NCBI GenBank assembly: GCA_008711295.1
Contig: VUYV01000021.1
Location: forward strand, 616,503 to 680,502
Source of the DNA: Anarhynchus alexandrinus
Lineage: Eukaryota > Chordata > Aves > Charadriiformes > Charadriidae
DNA length: 64,000 nt
Direction of reading: 5' to 3'
Both the position numbers and the translations under genes were made by a program. The notes under the pieces are model-generated. The model worked only from the letters and a program-made list of their open reading frames with translations, was not told where the DNA came from and ran no database searches. Positions 44,751 to 58,140 of the stretch are shown here, piece by piece (the stretch's first letter is position 1; each line of letters starts with the position of its first letter).

Positions 44751-47700
44751 AGAGTAATAAACTCTCTGCTTATTACAGAATACATTTCATCAGAAGATCA
44801 CAAAATACCTTTCAAACCAAATTAACATCATTACCTTATTTTCATGAAACCCTGATTATTGGAGGGATTTATCTGCAGTGACTCAGCAGGTCTGAGGAAC
44901 TGTTACTCAGACTGAGATATTTTTGAATGAGGAGTCTGACCACTGTAGCTAAGAATATTAATTCTTTAAAAATGTTTCAGATGTTTTTCTTTTCGGAAAA
45001 TTGTTCTCAGTTTTACCAGTTTCCTTATCATCACTGAAAGATCTTCACAGTCAGAGCGAAAGGTAAAGTAGGCTTATTGTAACATGGCCAAGCCCACCAT
45101 GGACAAAAGCAAATATAGACTCGGTGTGACACTGGTTGTGGCTATAGTAAAGGGAGTGTGGATAAGAGTTCCATTGTTATATATGGTCTAGTCATTCTGA
45201 TCTTCAAATGGATTTTCTGTCTCTGTGGGGTGGTCTCACAATGATTTGTAGTCCTTCCTGTATCACAAATAGACTTCATGGGGTGTTTGCCATCACTCTT
45301 CTGTCTGTTCTGTGTACTTACATCACATGTGTGGTTCTAGCTGAATCGTTCCTGCATGATGACAGTTAACCTTCATGTTAAAATACATTTTCTGCCATGG
45401 AAATAAGTTATTTTGTAGCAACCCTTTGCTCAAAGTTCCTGCTTAAGTTGATGTAAGTTACATGTTTTAGGCTAGTTATAGAACAAAATGCTAAGTAACT
45501 CATAATAGAAAATAAGCAACAAACGGGGATAGTTGATCATCTAATAATTTGCTCCCATTTCTACCTGTATCAACCAATTTACTCTATTGATGACAATTGA
45601 CAACTGATTTCACAGGTAAACAGTATTTTTCATAGATAAACAGTATTATTTGTCATATAGTCTTCCTGTAGCAGGGCAATTAATAGTTGTACAAAGCAGG
45701 TAGTTTTGCATAGTTGGACATTAATATCTTTACATTTGCAACAAGAAATTTAGAGGCTTAAGTCCATTGATGTAGTGAATGGACCTTAGTGACTTAGATT
45801 GGTTGATGATGAGACTGTGAAACAGAGCAAGTAAAAGATGACACACCTTTACCCAGTTCTACTCACTTAAAGCACTAGTTCAATGTATAAATATGTGATT
45901 TTCTGTTAATGTGCAGCTGAAGGCAATCAGGTAACAGGCTGTGTCTAGGCTGCCCTAGACTCTTCAGGTGTTTCATTTTAACCTCTTCTCAGTTACAGCA
46001 ACAATTCTAGGACACAACTAACACTGAAACTTTACTTTTTTTTTTTTCCTAGTATGGAATTATCCTCCTTCTGTTTCATGGCAAATGAAACAGCTGCTGT
46101 CCCACTACTGAACTGCAGTGCTCTCACATTCACAGGCAAGACTCACAAGATGATTACCAATAAGATGTGTTGTTGTCTTCTAAATTACTTCTTTGAAACT
46201 AAAATATGAAGTGTCTCTCCAAGGAATTACTTTGCAGTACAATGCTTTATTCTACCTGCTGAATAAAGTTGTTTTATTTTAATGCTGAATGTCTATGGAG
46301 ACTTTTCTTCCAGCTGTGGCGTACTGAAATGCCCACATCTTACGGGCTTGCTCTGAGACCTCTATCAGCAATATTTTGCATATGCATGCACTAGATGTGT
46401 GTGTGTGTATACATTAATATGCATATACATATATACTAAAAAAGTACAGACAGCAGTTGTTGGAGTCTTGCCATTGGTTTGTAGATAATTATAATGAACA
46501 GGATTGACTCCCGCAAAATGTAACCCTAAGCAAATTGGATTGAAGTCTCCTGTCTCTTTGGACATAATATCAGAGTTTTGGGGTTTGGTTTTCTTGACAT
46601 GAAGCCTGTCAGTCCTTTAGGGTATAAAAATCTTGAATGTAATACAGTTGCTACAGAAGTTATGTTGCCCAAAGATAATCCAATGGCTTTATTAAAAATA
46701 TATTTAATCTTGATCCCTTCATAACGATTTCAAAAGCTATCAAATTTAAAAGCAGAAAATATGCAGGGAAAGTATTACTGAATTTCAAGTACATCTTTAT
46801 GTGTGGAGCAGAGGTACAGCAGTCTGTCTTGCTTAATGAGGATTTACCAAATCTCATGAAATATTTCATTGTCCTTCTGTCTATGCTGAAACAACAATAA
46901 AACTGCGATTGGTTCAAACTGCAAAGGGTAAAACATGAGGAAAATTCTAGAAATCTTAATGCAGAAAGTGTTCCCATATGCCACTCTCTGTCTTACATCA
47001 GTGAAATCAAGTAAAGAGAAAGATTTCATATTCTTCCTAGTTCCATAGCAACAGAGGACCAGACATGCTAAGTTCTACCATCAACCATATATTCAATTTT
47101 GTAAGTCACTTAAAAACTCTTTCTCTTTTAAATTAACTTCTTTAAGAAACTTTTAAGTTAACTTCCTGGAGAAAGACAGTGTTGGATGGTCTCAAAGGCT
47201 TAAAAATTGTTTCCATGAAGAAGAAATTATTCCTGCTCCCTGTTGGAATTTGTGGCCATAAAATAAATGAGATTTCATCTCATAGCTACAGCAGTTTGAA
47301 AAATGCTGCTGGAACGGGGTGAGATCCAATCTCTGCTGGCTACAGGTGGGTAACTGATATTGACAGGAAGGACTTTTTTGCATGCAGATGGAGGGGAAAA
47401 TAAATAAAGGACATGTAACTGGCATCACACTGCAAGCAAAATAGGTATTGATATCAAGCTGGACGTTCAAAGGGAGATTTCTATACGGGTATAGACAATT
47501 TACATTGCCACAGAGCTGAAATGAGAAAAATTCCTTACCTAACTCTTATATACACCTTGGAAGGATGAACAGATCTTTTCTTGCAGAAATGTAGTTGAAG
47601 TTCAAGGTTATTTCCTGTATTAAGAATGAATTCATATTTCATAGCTAATATGCTTAGAAATACTTCATAAATGCTTGGAACACATCAAACACATCAAAGC

Positions 47701-50700
47701 ACTGGTTACTGTGAGATTATGTTTCTATACAAGGATATGAACCACTGCATTTTGTGCTACTGTGCAAGGAAGAAATCACTAAGAGTCTTTACTCTGAACA
47801 AAATTACTTTACACTATGGTCACTCTGATTCCTTTTACCTTGATAAAAATCCCAGTGTGCATGTATAAGAAACATGGTAACAAAAGCACACAGAGTTGAA
47901 AAGCTAATAGAAAGAGAGCATGAACTCAGTCAGCTGCCAAACTTGAAATGATGGGGCTATTATAAATCATATCCTTGAAATACCAAGGAGAAGGGAGAAA
48001 CCTCACATGTCCTTACACCTGCACTCCCTTTACTTCCTTTAGACAGTGTATTATTCACATGCAGAAGAGGGTTAGTTAAGAAAGGTTGCTCTCAGCTCCT
48101 ATTCTATTCCACAGACTTTAAACACACACACACAAAAGAAAGAGGAAACATAAAGAATAACACATTTGAAAATGAAATGGTTTCAAGCTTCTCTTAGGAC
48201 TTAGCAGCATTAAAGCCTTTCAGGGGCATCAGATAACTTCTAGAGTCTCTGACATCTCAGCATCTCTAGTCACATCTTAGAGTTTTAGATTTATTTCATA
48301 TATGCCAGAGGCATGCTTTTCATATAAGATATGAAAGCTTTTGCTTTCCTATCACCTTTTATCCCCACTCTTTTCCATATGCAAATTTCTTTTCCGATTG
48401 CAAAGCTTCAGGACTTCTTAGGTTGTGCCCTAAGATGGTCTGGACTGGAATTTTGTTTGAACTCAGAAATTACATTTCTGGGTGGAGTAGGAAAATCAGC
48501 CAACAAAGCATTGCTGATGTACCCTACAGAGCAATGGTGCCACAGTGGCCTTTCCTAACTCAGCATCAATATTCACCACTTGCCTCTCATTTTTTGCTTA
48601 AGTAGCAAAGTGATTACAGTGTTACTGTGATCCTAGCCAAAACAAATAGTTCTTTTGGGGACAGGGGGCGGGGGGGAAATAAACAAATTATTCTTGACTC
48701 TAACCAGACTAACCAGCTGAACATGCTTTGTTCCTAAAAAAAAAATCATTCTTCACAGGGGATTTTTTCTACCCTCTCTCTAAGCTGTATGGTTGGAGGA
48801 GCTCACACCCCCCTCCTGTAAGACTTCCCAATATTCAAATACGTTAAACAGCTCTCTGGCTTTGCACAAAATCTCCCATGTTGCAGTCTTTAGATCCACT
48901 TCGTGTATTATGTGTCTCTTTAAAAGTCTTATCCCAGCTTTTTTTAAGGTTAGTTGGGCACAGTTCTGCTGGACTTGCAAACGCTTTTGATGTCACCTGA
49001 TCTAAGGGATCTCCTCAGGGTTTAGTACCACACATACTTACAATCAACTCCTTTACTCATGGTAACAGTCTTCTTTTAAGTCAGGTTTCTTCTAGACAGA
49101 GCTCAAATGAGTTCAAAAATTTCTATGCATAAAAGATGGCAATTTAGAAAAAAAGGTAATTTGAACCCTTTAAAAGGAGGTACGCTTCAGTGGATAGTTC
49201 TGCTATTGTCTTTCAGTCTATTTTTATCAAAATAGTGAGATTGCAGAAATAGTGCAACTGCAAACCAGAATGGTGTGAAAAAAAGCCATTGATTATAAAT
49301 TTAACAGTTGTGGATTAGAGGATTATCTTACAAGAAAGTACTATTCCAAAGAAAGAGACTGTAATTACAAAGTGTCATGATAATGTGTGTTTTTAATTAT
49401 ACCAGCAATGTTGATAGATTAACAGATAATGAACAAAGATATCAAAGACATCAATATTACTTCAAACGCAGACTAAATATTTAATGTATATGTTGAAAAA
49501 TCAATGTAAAAGTAAAATTCCCTAAGCTAAAGACAAGCAAAGTGTGTTAAATAGATCCGAATGACAGAGATTGGTTAACTCCCTAATTGGAAGAACACAC
49601 AAGTGAAACTAACCACATAAGTCAAAGAATAAATGAAGGAAAGGCTGTCACAGAGATTAAAGATTTATACAGCTGTTTCATCCATCTGGTGTTTAACCAA
49701 GCAAAGGCTGGTGGAGAGCATATGACTCAGATGCCTATATTGCAGGATAACTGACTGATTAAATGAATTTGTACATCCATCAAAGATCAGAAGACTTAAA
49801 ATTAGACGTACCAAAAAAAGCCATACAAAATGTTTTGAGTGCACAGAGAGTTTGTAGAAAAGTAGGCACTGATTTCAAGGCAGTTTTGGAAGGCCGCGAA
49901 ACAAGAGATACCAGGATGGGTTTTGGAGCTGCAGCAGGTGTCAGGTTCCTAATTGCTGAAATCTAAAAGTTCTACTGTATTGCCCAAAAATATTGCATGT
50001 AAAGAAAATGCAAGATTTTTGAAATGTGAAATTAAAGCATACAGTGGTGAGTTACACTTACAAATATAAAGCCACAGAGACAATCTCCTTCCTCACTGGA
50101 TTCAAACAGCTTATGCATAAAATTTCCTATTAATTTTATTCAAATGGTGAAAAAATAAACTGATGTTAGCATTGCCCTTGGTCAAATCAGCTTTTCAAAT
50201 GTTAACCTGTAAACTGCTTAACTGTGCACATTAAATCTCACAAAAAGCTGTTGACAATTTAGATGACTTTCATATGCCCAAAACACCCTGACGTGCTGGT
50301 AATTAAGAAGATGATCAGTTTTTTACTTCTAAACTTTTCACTGAAAAGGCCCTCGTGACATGCGCTGACTAGATCGGAAACCAGTGGTTCTCTGTTTCGA
50401 GGCTGGTATTTTTGCTTTAAGCACATCTCATCCCCAGCAGAGCACACAAAATCTGGAAACAGAAACATTCAGTCCAGCTTCACACACTACTGAAAATATT
50501 TTCACTTAGCTAAAATGTCACCTGCATAAACGAACTGGAGATGTTTATCTGTTGCGTTTCTCTCCCATGCCTGTACTAATAAGGAACTTTGCACACTGAA
50601 ACATCATGACACAGTAGCCGAAACAACAGGCAGAACAATCTTGATGAGCATGATGAAAGGCAGAGAGTTGGGAGGATCAAGGTTAGCACGTTGAATACCC

Positions 50701-52485
50701 TCGTAACAGAACTGTCTAGATTTGCCATGAGAGAAGATGTAGTGAAACATTGTACTTAGGTATCCCAAAAATGATATGTAAGTATTTGCAAGTTTTCTGT
50801 CAATCCTCTGTACACTTTTCACCTGTCACCCACAGGTATATTGCAGCAAAACCCACCCCAAACAACATCCAAACAAGAAATCTGAGAGAACACTGTAACT
50901 TGGGTTTTTCTCGGGTGCTTTCTCTTTGCCTCTTCCTAATAACCATTGTCTTGGATTTGTCACAGCTTTTAACATTACATAATACCATGAGGCACAGCCT
51001 ACAAGATTTTAAATGTGCCATATCTGATCTTATGTGTGTTATTCATTAATTTAACCATGGACCTTGTTGTGTTGGGCTATATAAACCATTGGGTGTGTAA
51101 AACGTTTCATTCTGTAGAAGTTTGACAGCTCAGCCTACATACTGGTCACTTGCAATAGGTTAATTATCCTTGCTTTTACAAAACCCCAAAGCACACATCC
51201 TCCAAAAACTTAGGGCAAAACCTTGAAGACCTCCTTTTACTGCAGATAACTTCACTTTGTAATATAGACAGGGTATACGTGTACAGCTACCTGTAGGCTG
51301 AGCGAGCTGGAGTCTTCCTTCACTTAGACATTGACAGATTGGCCATCTAAGCCCAAGACAATCATGCTGAGCTCACCTTATGGTCAATAAGAAGACACAG
51401 GGAACTCCAGAGGGTGACCTGTCTTATGGGTACCCAGTTTAGATTGAGATAAAGAGGACTTTGGAAGTGGTTATTTCTTTCCAGTGATGTGGAAAGAAGT
51501 GTTGGAAAGGTGGCTGGCTCTGACTTAGATGTAAAACTTTTAGATATCTGCTTTAGGGGTCCTTTGCCTTTTCCATGGTTGTACTAGCCCACTGCTCAAC
51601 ACCAAAGGTGGTGGACTTTTTCTTTTATCATCATTTCTTTGTATAGGTTCACCACAAAGCCAGTGCACCTTAAAATTGCAACTCAGTCCTTAAAAAGGGC
51701 TTAAAAGGAACTGGATTTGGCTGGTTCCTGCCAAGGAGCTACGTGGGATGTGATGTACAGAGTATTCTCACTCAGGTTTTCATCTGCATGACGTTAAACT
51801 CTCACACAAATCATTGCATGACTATGGAGAGCACAGAGAAAGCTGCATAGGGCCACTCACAAAGCAGGTTCCTGGCTGGCAGGCATGGTGAGTGCTGAAA
51901 ATGTCCCATGGACTTCCAAAGAAAACAGGCACCACTTTTACTTCTCTTGTGAAGAAAACGCTGCTGCTGACGTAGGTGCCACACCACCGAGCAGAGGTGA
52001 TGAACAGTGTTGGTGATGAGGAGGCCTTGAGGGGAAAATGGAAGACGCTTAGCTAGCCATTTCACTGATCCTCGTTTGTTTTAAATGCCCTTGAATTTGC
52101 TGATGACAAGCTGAAGGAATAATATGGATTTGGGTTTACAATATTTCAAACATCAAATAAGGAAGTGAATTTGCAAGTGAGAAAAATGAAACTACATGGA
52201 TTAAACTGGTTATAAAGCTTTGGAAATTAATAGTTTGACTTGCATTACTTCTGTGCGTACTTATTTCCACTATCCTGCTTTGTCCCAAAAGACAGATAAC
52301 AATATCTACCATTGGTATCATCCACTTCAGACATCTGCGAAAAAGTTAGAAAATACTTTTTTCTGACAAGAGTATTGTATAGGATAGCACCCTTTCTGCA
52401 GAATATAGCCAAACCACTCTGTACAGAGCAATTACAAATAAAGTAAACAGGAAAAGATATTAAAAGCACAGAGTACAAAGGATAC
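44751..52485. other. Unassigned AT-rich DNA
   Basis: No gene is recognised over about 7.7 kb. It contains a T-run near 46034-46047, a short (TG)n next to alternating TA/CA sequence at about 46396-46440, a G-rich patch near 48662-48676, and scattered frames under 100 codons with antisense overlap. No tRNA-like, LTR or CR1 signature is seen. Confidence 0.5.
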
Positions 52486-52501
52486 ATGTGTGTACACACA
52501 T
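52486..52501. repeat. Perfect 16-bp palindrome ATGTGTGTACACACAT
   Basis: Self-complementary alternating purine-pyrimidine sequence. Short TG/CA tracts of this type can adopt Z-DNA or cruciform, but it is most simply a small microsatellite inversion. Confidence 0.85.
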
Positions 52502-53212
52502 ACATATGAAAATAACTATTGTTTTCTTAAAAAAGTGAAGGGAAGCTTCTCTACAAAGTCATTGTTTTTGTAATAAGTAGAGGTAAACCATAGAAAGCAT
52601 AGTTTAATCAAGGCAGCTTTTAACCAGCTTTTGGAGTGAAGGAGATACAAATAAAATGATGAGGCTGGGGGTGATCCTTGTGTTCTTCCTTACAGCTGAT
52701 AAGAAGGCAGGAAGTCACACTTCAAATGACCTGGATTTTAGAATTTCTTGAGGTGGGAGTGTTGACAAAATTATGGCAGAAATGGTGAGTTCAAGGAAAG
52801 CACAAACTGTAGTAGGAGAGCATCTGGAGGGTATTGCAGGGTTGCTTCTCAGCAGATCTATCTCTCCTGAAGAAACCTTTGGGACGCAGCACTTTTTGCA
52901 GTACTCTCTTAGTATTTTCAAGGATGTATTAATATGATCAAAACTCTCAGCAGGATGAAGGGATATCAAGGGAACAATTTCATGGCACTGGTGACCAGTC
53001 CCACGAGAGACCAACATCTCAGACACACCACCTGCCTGTTTCATTCTGAAAAATTTGCCCAACTGTTATCAGTGTGGCTTTGCTCCCAGGGAAAGAATGC
53101 AAAATAAGGGCACCTGGGAAAACTGGTTCATTCGTTTTAGCCTGTTAAAAGTTAGAATTAATCAAGGAAGAAAATTTTTAAAGGTGTTCTTTCTCTTTCC
53201 CATTGGATTCAG
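52502..53212. other. Unassigned DNA
   Basis: A 115-codon minus-strand frame (53062-52715) has no domain or context. Nothing else is recognised. Confidence 0.45.
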
Positions 53213-53274
53213 ACAGTGAGAAGAAAATTAAACAAAAGGAGGAAGACGATGAATCAGCTTCAGAATATGAATAA
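53213..53274 (+). other. Candidate very short terminal exon with acidic tail
   Basis: A good-looking acceptor ('tctttctctttcccattggattcag', AG at 53211-53212) is followed by two bases and then 19 codons and TAA (53272-53274). The tail is highly charged (SEKKIKQKEEDDESASEYE), of a kind found at many real C-termini. With only 62 bases and no partner exon found, chance is quite possible. Its gene is not recognised. Confidence 0.22.
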
Positions 53275-56266
53275 TTTGGGGACCAAGGAGCTCCAGACAA
53301 AAGAAAACACGATTCTAATTTTCACAGTTCATCCTTCATTTTCAAATACCCATCACCATCTACTGCCAAGATGCCAAGATTAAAATCTGTTTCTCCATTT
53401 GTCTTCTTGTATTTCAAGTGAGTTCAAAGGGATCACTGGTCCCAGACTGAAAGTGCATTACTCTCAGAGCACGCAAAACAACATGAGACTTTGCAGGGAA
53501 GATCAGCACGAAGGCATTAATGAAATCATATTTTTTTTTTTTTCTGACAGTAAGGGCAAGGAAGGAGAGAAAAGATATCCTTTCCTCAGGGTCTTTTAAA
53601 GTGTCTTCCTCCTGTTTTATTTATTCTGGAATCCTTGTTTCTTTCTCAGATTCATCCCTTTCTCTCTTTTTGCATCATAAATACAAAAAAGTATTCTGAC
53701 TGCAAAGCGTAAGCAAGGAGTGCTGGTCTGACATTAAACAACACTGGGGTAGTCAGAATCTGGTTTCTGCTTCTACCACATTTCATGTATCATCTCTCAA
53801 GGTCCCATAGGCCATCTATGCCTTGGTTGCACACTTGTGATAAGAGCTATCTTCTCTATAGAGTTTGCAAGCTCTCTGTTGCCAAGGCCACCCTCTCCCT
53901 TTGTGTCGTTACCAGTAGACCCCGCCTCCCACAGCACCCCAGTTCTCTAGACTTGGGCATCTAGATATTTCTGTATTCCACGCTGTAACAATGGTACCAC
54001 CTTTCTTCTAGACGATCTCAGGAAGTCTTGACCCCATGCATAATATCTATATAGAGAAACTCCTTATATCATGGGTTTGATGACCTAAATGTCAATGACC
54101 TGTCACCATGAGGAGCAGAGACTTTTGTACCCAGCCCAGCAACACAAAGCTACACAAATCTATTGCATATGGACTGGCCAGAGGCACTGAAGCAGAAAGA
54201 GAAAGGTAAGTAGAGCACTGCTGGCTGGCAGGATGGGACATGTGCTGTCAATGCTCGCATAACCCCAGAGTGAGGAACCGGAGGAGTCAGGAAAATAAGA
54301 GGTACCCCCAGTTTCTTTGGCCTGCTCTACTAACCTCATCTCCAGTGTCTCTTTTCCCCACAGGTGACCAACTGGTTCTACCATACCTCAGTCCTGGAGG
54401 TGAACCATTTTGGACAGATGAATCCAGGCCTCTGCATTTGTAGCTCCAGCAAGTCCCTGGAGTTTTCCCATCCAATTGTGAAGTATGGGATCTCCTTGTC
54501 CAGATCCCCCTTGCCCTGGCACTGACAGTGCACCGAATCCATGGATCTGGGAGATGGGATCAGCTCCATCAACTCGGCTGGGGTGGTCAGTGTGAAGCTG
54601 CATTTATCACTACTAAACAATTGCTGACAGTGTACAGACTTGGATACCAGAGTCCGTTTAATACCGAACTTATGCCCTGAAATGGCAAAAGTCTTGGCAT
54701 TAGCAGATTCCTGCCCAGCAGTGAGGCTTTATGAGAAAGGGTATGTGTGTTTTAAATTATATTGAAAGCTACCTTTTGCTTATCATCTTTTTCACTATCA
54801 TTAAAAGTCAAATAAGGCTTTTTTTTTTTTTGCATCTTTGTTGGAGGTATCGTTACATAAACATACCTGTGAGTATGCAGGACAGATTCTAAGTATAAAG
54901 GTACAAGTATAAATGTATATTATAAATGATAAAGTATAAATGTAGTCCGGCATGTAGATTAATTCTATCCTAAATACTGCAGATGTGTATATATGTTCCC
55001 ATGTGCATATTTATGTGCACAATACAAAGTAGATTAATGCTTCATACCTACTAAAATGATAGTACCTAACTATTGATATATATAGTCACAACAGAAATAC
55101 CTACAACAAAGTAAAAATCCAATAGCTTTCAGATGAATGGGATTGTTGCTAGAAATGCTTATAATCCTGCAACATTACTTTTGATTTATTGTGCTCCTAT
55201 ACCTGTACAAAAGAAAAGGGAAAGGGTGAATTTTATTAAATGTAACAAATTTCAGCCTATAAACAAAGATACACCACAACTTTCCTGTAATTCTGTGGGT
55301 ATGAAAAATGCCAGTATTTTATTTTTATTTAAAAACATACCAACTGTTATTATGTAAAATACATTAAACAAAGAACAGTCATTTCCCCTTATTTATTTTG
55401 TTTTTCTTTAAAAAGCTGCTTTCCAGCCTGGAAAGCATTCTAACAATAAAAGTATGAATAAAATACAAATCATTTCAAAATGGGCTGGGGCTCCAGGGAA
55501 CAGAAAAAGAACGTGTATAATTAAAGACTACATCATAATGCCTGCAAAAAGATCTGATTGAAACATTTTTCGTATGATTTCATTGTGCAGAGGCCAAAAC
55601 ATTTCACAGAAGTATAACAGCTGAAAAGGACATTTTTAACAGGAAATTTTTTAGTCTGGATTCTCAACTCAGAAATTACCAGAGTGAGAGACTCGCTCAC
55701 ATTTTTAGAGCTACAATCTTTACAAGTTGAGGCTTTAGCTTCACTCTGTCCATTTCAGAGAGAGCTACCAGGAGATGCTCAGCCCTGAAGGAAGGAGTCA
55801 AGGGCTCCCAGCCAGGGTCATCACAATTTAGTTGACAACCTAATCGCTTTGAAAGCTCCCAAGACAAAAGGGTCTCAAGTTTCACAAGCCTTTTCCAAAT
55901 GTTTTTGAAGTAGAGCTTTCGATCTCAGGGTAGTCCAGCACAATCCCACCTCCATAAAAACACTACAGAACTTCAACGCTGGAATGAAAAGAGGATTTGG
56001 AAAATCAAATGATGGCATGAAATGGAACTGTTCCCTTCTTTCAGTTTTGGAGCTAAACTAAAGCTGTTCTCATCTCTTAAATTTTCAAGATAATTTGAAA
56101 TCCCAGATTTGTTGTAATGAAGCAAATTCTTTCCCTCTCTCCGTATATTCATGTATCAATAAATATTATGCTGAAATCTGTATCTTCATGCTTGAGTTTT
56201 AACAGAACTTGTTGACTTTCCCTGAAATTTTTAGAATATTTTCCTGATTTATTATATGGAAGGAAC
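53275..56266. other. Unassigned DNA with simple repeats and a possible small intron
   Basis: T-runs lie at about 53527-53543 and 54820-54831. A cluster of AAGTATAAATGT-like units lies at about 54890-54947. A consensus donor (GTAAGT from 54206) and a CCCCACAG acceptor (ending 54363) would bound a 158-base intron, but no long coding frame crosses it. No recognised gene. Confidence 0.45.
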
Positions 56267-56286
56267 GAATCAGGAATTCCTGATTC
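56267..56286. repeat. Perfect 20-bp palindrome centred on GAATTC
   Basis: GAATCAGGAATTCCTGATTC is fully self-complementary with no spacer. No flanking element explains it. Confidence 0.9.
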
Positions 56287-57379
56287 ATATAAGGAATCTG
56301 TCCTGTGCTTCTGAGGTGTTTAATCAGCATCGTCTAGGAAACATTGCAACTCTGCTCTTTGAAGCTGTGATAGGGTACCTTGGATATATTCTTAATAAGA
56401 GAATCAGAGCTATGCACTCAGGTTTGAACCCTCCCTGCATCCCTCCTGGTAGGCCAGCCTGTCTACACTCTGTGATGTAGCACTGTGCAGAGACACTACT
56501 GGCATCCCATGCACTGTACAGCCCTGGTTATGAGCCAACGGTGCCTATGGCTTATTGGGTCTCAGCAGAGACTGGGCTAAGTGCTGTGGTGACACAGCTC
56601 TTTTGCCTTCTGGACTAGAGCTACATGAGTTAGAAGTAGGTTTACATACGGTCAGTGCTTTTTTGTTGCCTCATAATATCTTCATCGAAGAATAGCAGCT
56701 CCAAATGTGAATGGTTGGATTGTTTATATTAGAAAACAAGCAAGAAAGAAAAGCCCTTGACTCATAGTCAAGAATCCCAATGGGATTCATCAGGGCAGGA
56801 AGGACATCTCAAAGCAATCTGGTGACCTCTAGGAGCAAACAGCCACGACACGTGGCAAGACAGCTACTGCACCATGATATAAGAAGAACTTCTTGTACTT
56901 GTGAGCAACGTCAACTAGAGTTAGAGACTGTTACAAAAATAAATGAATAAATGTCCCACAGAACTGACAATAAAAATTAATAACAGGAGGAAAAACCTTT
57001 CTTTTTGTTACCTGTCCATAAGTCACATACAAAAGAAAAGATCCTGGAGGAATAACTATTTGCACAAAGATCAACTTCAAGCCCCTGATATAAACCTAAG
57101 AACAAAATACATCTATTTGTCTCAGTCAAGGACTCCAAAGACTGTAACAGCTGTTGTGGAGAAACTACATTTAAAAAGTGGAATTTATACAAGGGAAATA
57201 AGCACTTCCTCTGAGGTTTAGCAAGATGCTCTGTACAGGGCTTTGTGACAAAATAGAAGACCATCCTACACAGTGCAGAGGTAGGAATGCCCTTTGTGGC
57301 CTCATTTACCAAAGCATTTCAGACACATCTTTGCTTACAGGAGAAATTTTGTAAACACATATACTGGTGGAAAGACAAC
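56287..57379. other. Unassigned DNA
   Basis: Overlapping frames of about 90-110 codons on opposite strands near 56.95-57.31 kb have no domain. Nothing else is seen. Confidence 0.45.
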
Positions 57380-58140
57380 TGAATTACAGAATGGCAGGAA
57401 GTGATACATGACCTAGAAATGTACCAAGGGCAAGGAACTTTTGCTGAAAAATACCGGAATGGCACACCATGGACTCATTGGAAAGATGAAGAACAAGTTA
57501 TTCAAGATAGGATTGCTTGTGCGCTGATGTTCTACAGCTTCAATCCAGCATGCAGCTTAGGAATCAAGGCAGTAATAACATCCACCGTGGACAGGTCGTT
57601 ACCGCTTTGTGTTCAGCTGAAGCATTAGAAAAAGATGGAATATCTTGAGCACAGCAAGTGGACAGGCTAATGCCCCTAGAGACCACAAAGCCAAATCACA
57701 TTTCAGCCGATATTGATCTGGGGGAGATGACCCTGTTAGAAGAGGACCATCAGTGGAAATTAAAGAAATTGCTTTGCAGACGAACTTGACAGGTAGCCCA
57801 ATTTTTAGGATTAAATGTTGGGTTATTACTAGTGATTCATCAAAGACTGTTCCAAGGTAGCAGCACTACTTTTCATATTAACTGTCATAATATCAAAGAA
57901 AGAGGGGACAGAGGTCAGAAGTGCATACACCAGCCATTTCTCTGGACAGGGAATACCAAGAAGCTTCCAGAGAGGAAACAAGCTGAGATCTGGAAATCAG
58001 ACTGGGACATGCACGTAGACAAAAGCAAAGTCCACAAGCAGGAGAGCAAAAATGTAATTACCTGTGCATTCCATAGCTTTCAGGTGGGAAAAGTGGATCC
58101 CATCTGGGACTGCTGGCTTTTAGTGGGCAGAAGAGGCTGA
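57380..58140 (+). other. Decayed coding-like stretch, possibly retroviral
   Basis: Two plus-strand segments look more protein-like than their surroundings. The first (57401-57628) includes 'NGTPWTHWKDEEQVIQDR'. The second is a frame broken by a single TGA (57787-57789) that runs from about 57.67 kb to 58140 and has a basic segment (QWKLKKLLCRR) followed by a hydrophobic one (FLGLNVGLLLVI), then sequence rich in Lys, His and Trp. A basic stretch before a hydrophobic stretch is compatible with an env leader, but no LTR, RT, protease or other diagnostic motif was found, so the retroviral idea is unproven. Confidence 0.25.

Noticed and set aside
44373..44825. 150-codon plus-strand open frame, the longest outside recognised repeats
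   Set aside because: No domain, no splice or promoter context, mixed hydrophobic and low-information sequence; expected by chance at this window size.
45060..45330. Possible degraded LTR resembling the 31-kb solo LTR
   Set aside because: Only a short 'gtaaagtaggcttatt'-type similarity; no ends, duplication or TATA/poly(A) layout.
52715..53062. 115-codon minus-strand open frame
   Set aside because: No family resemblance, no splice context and no start-site support.
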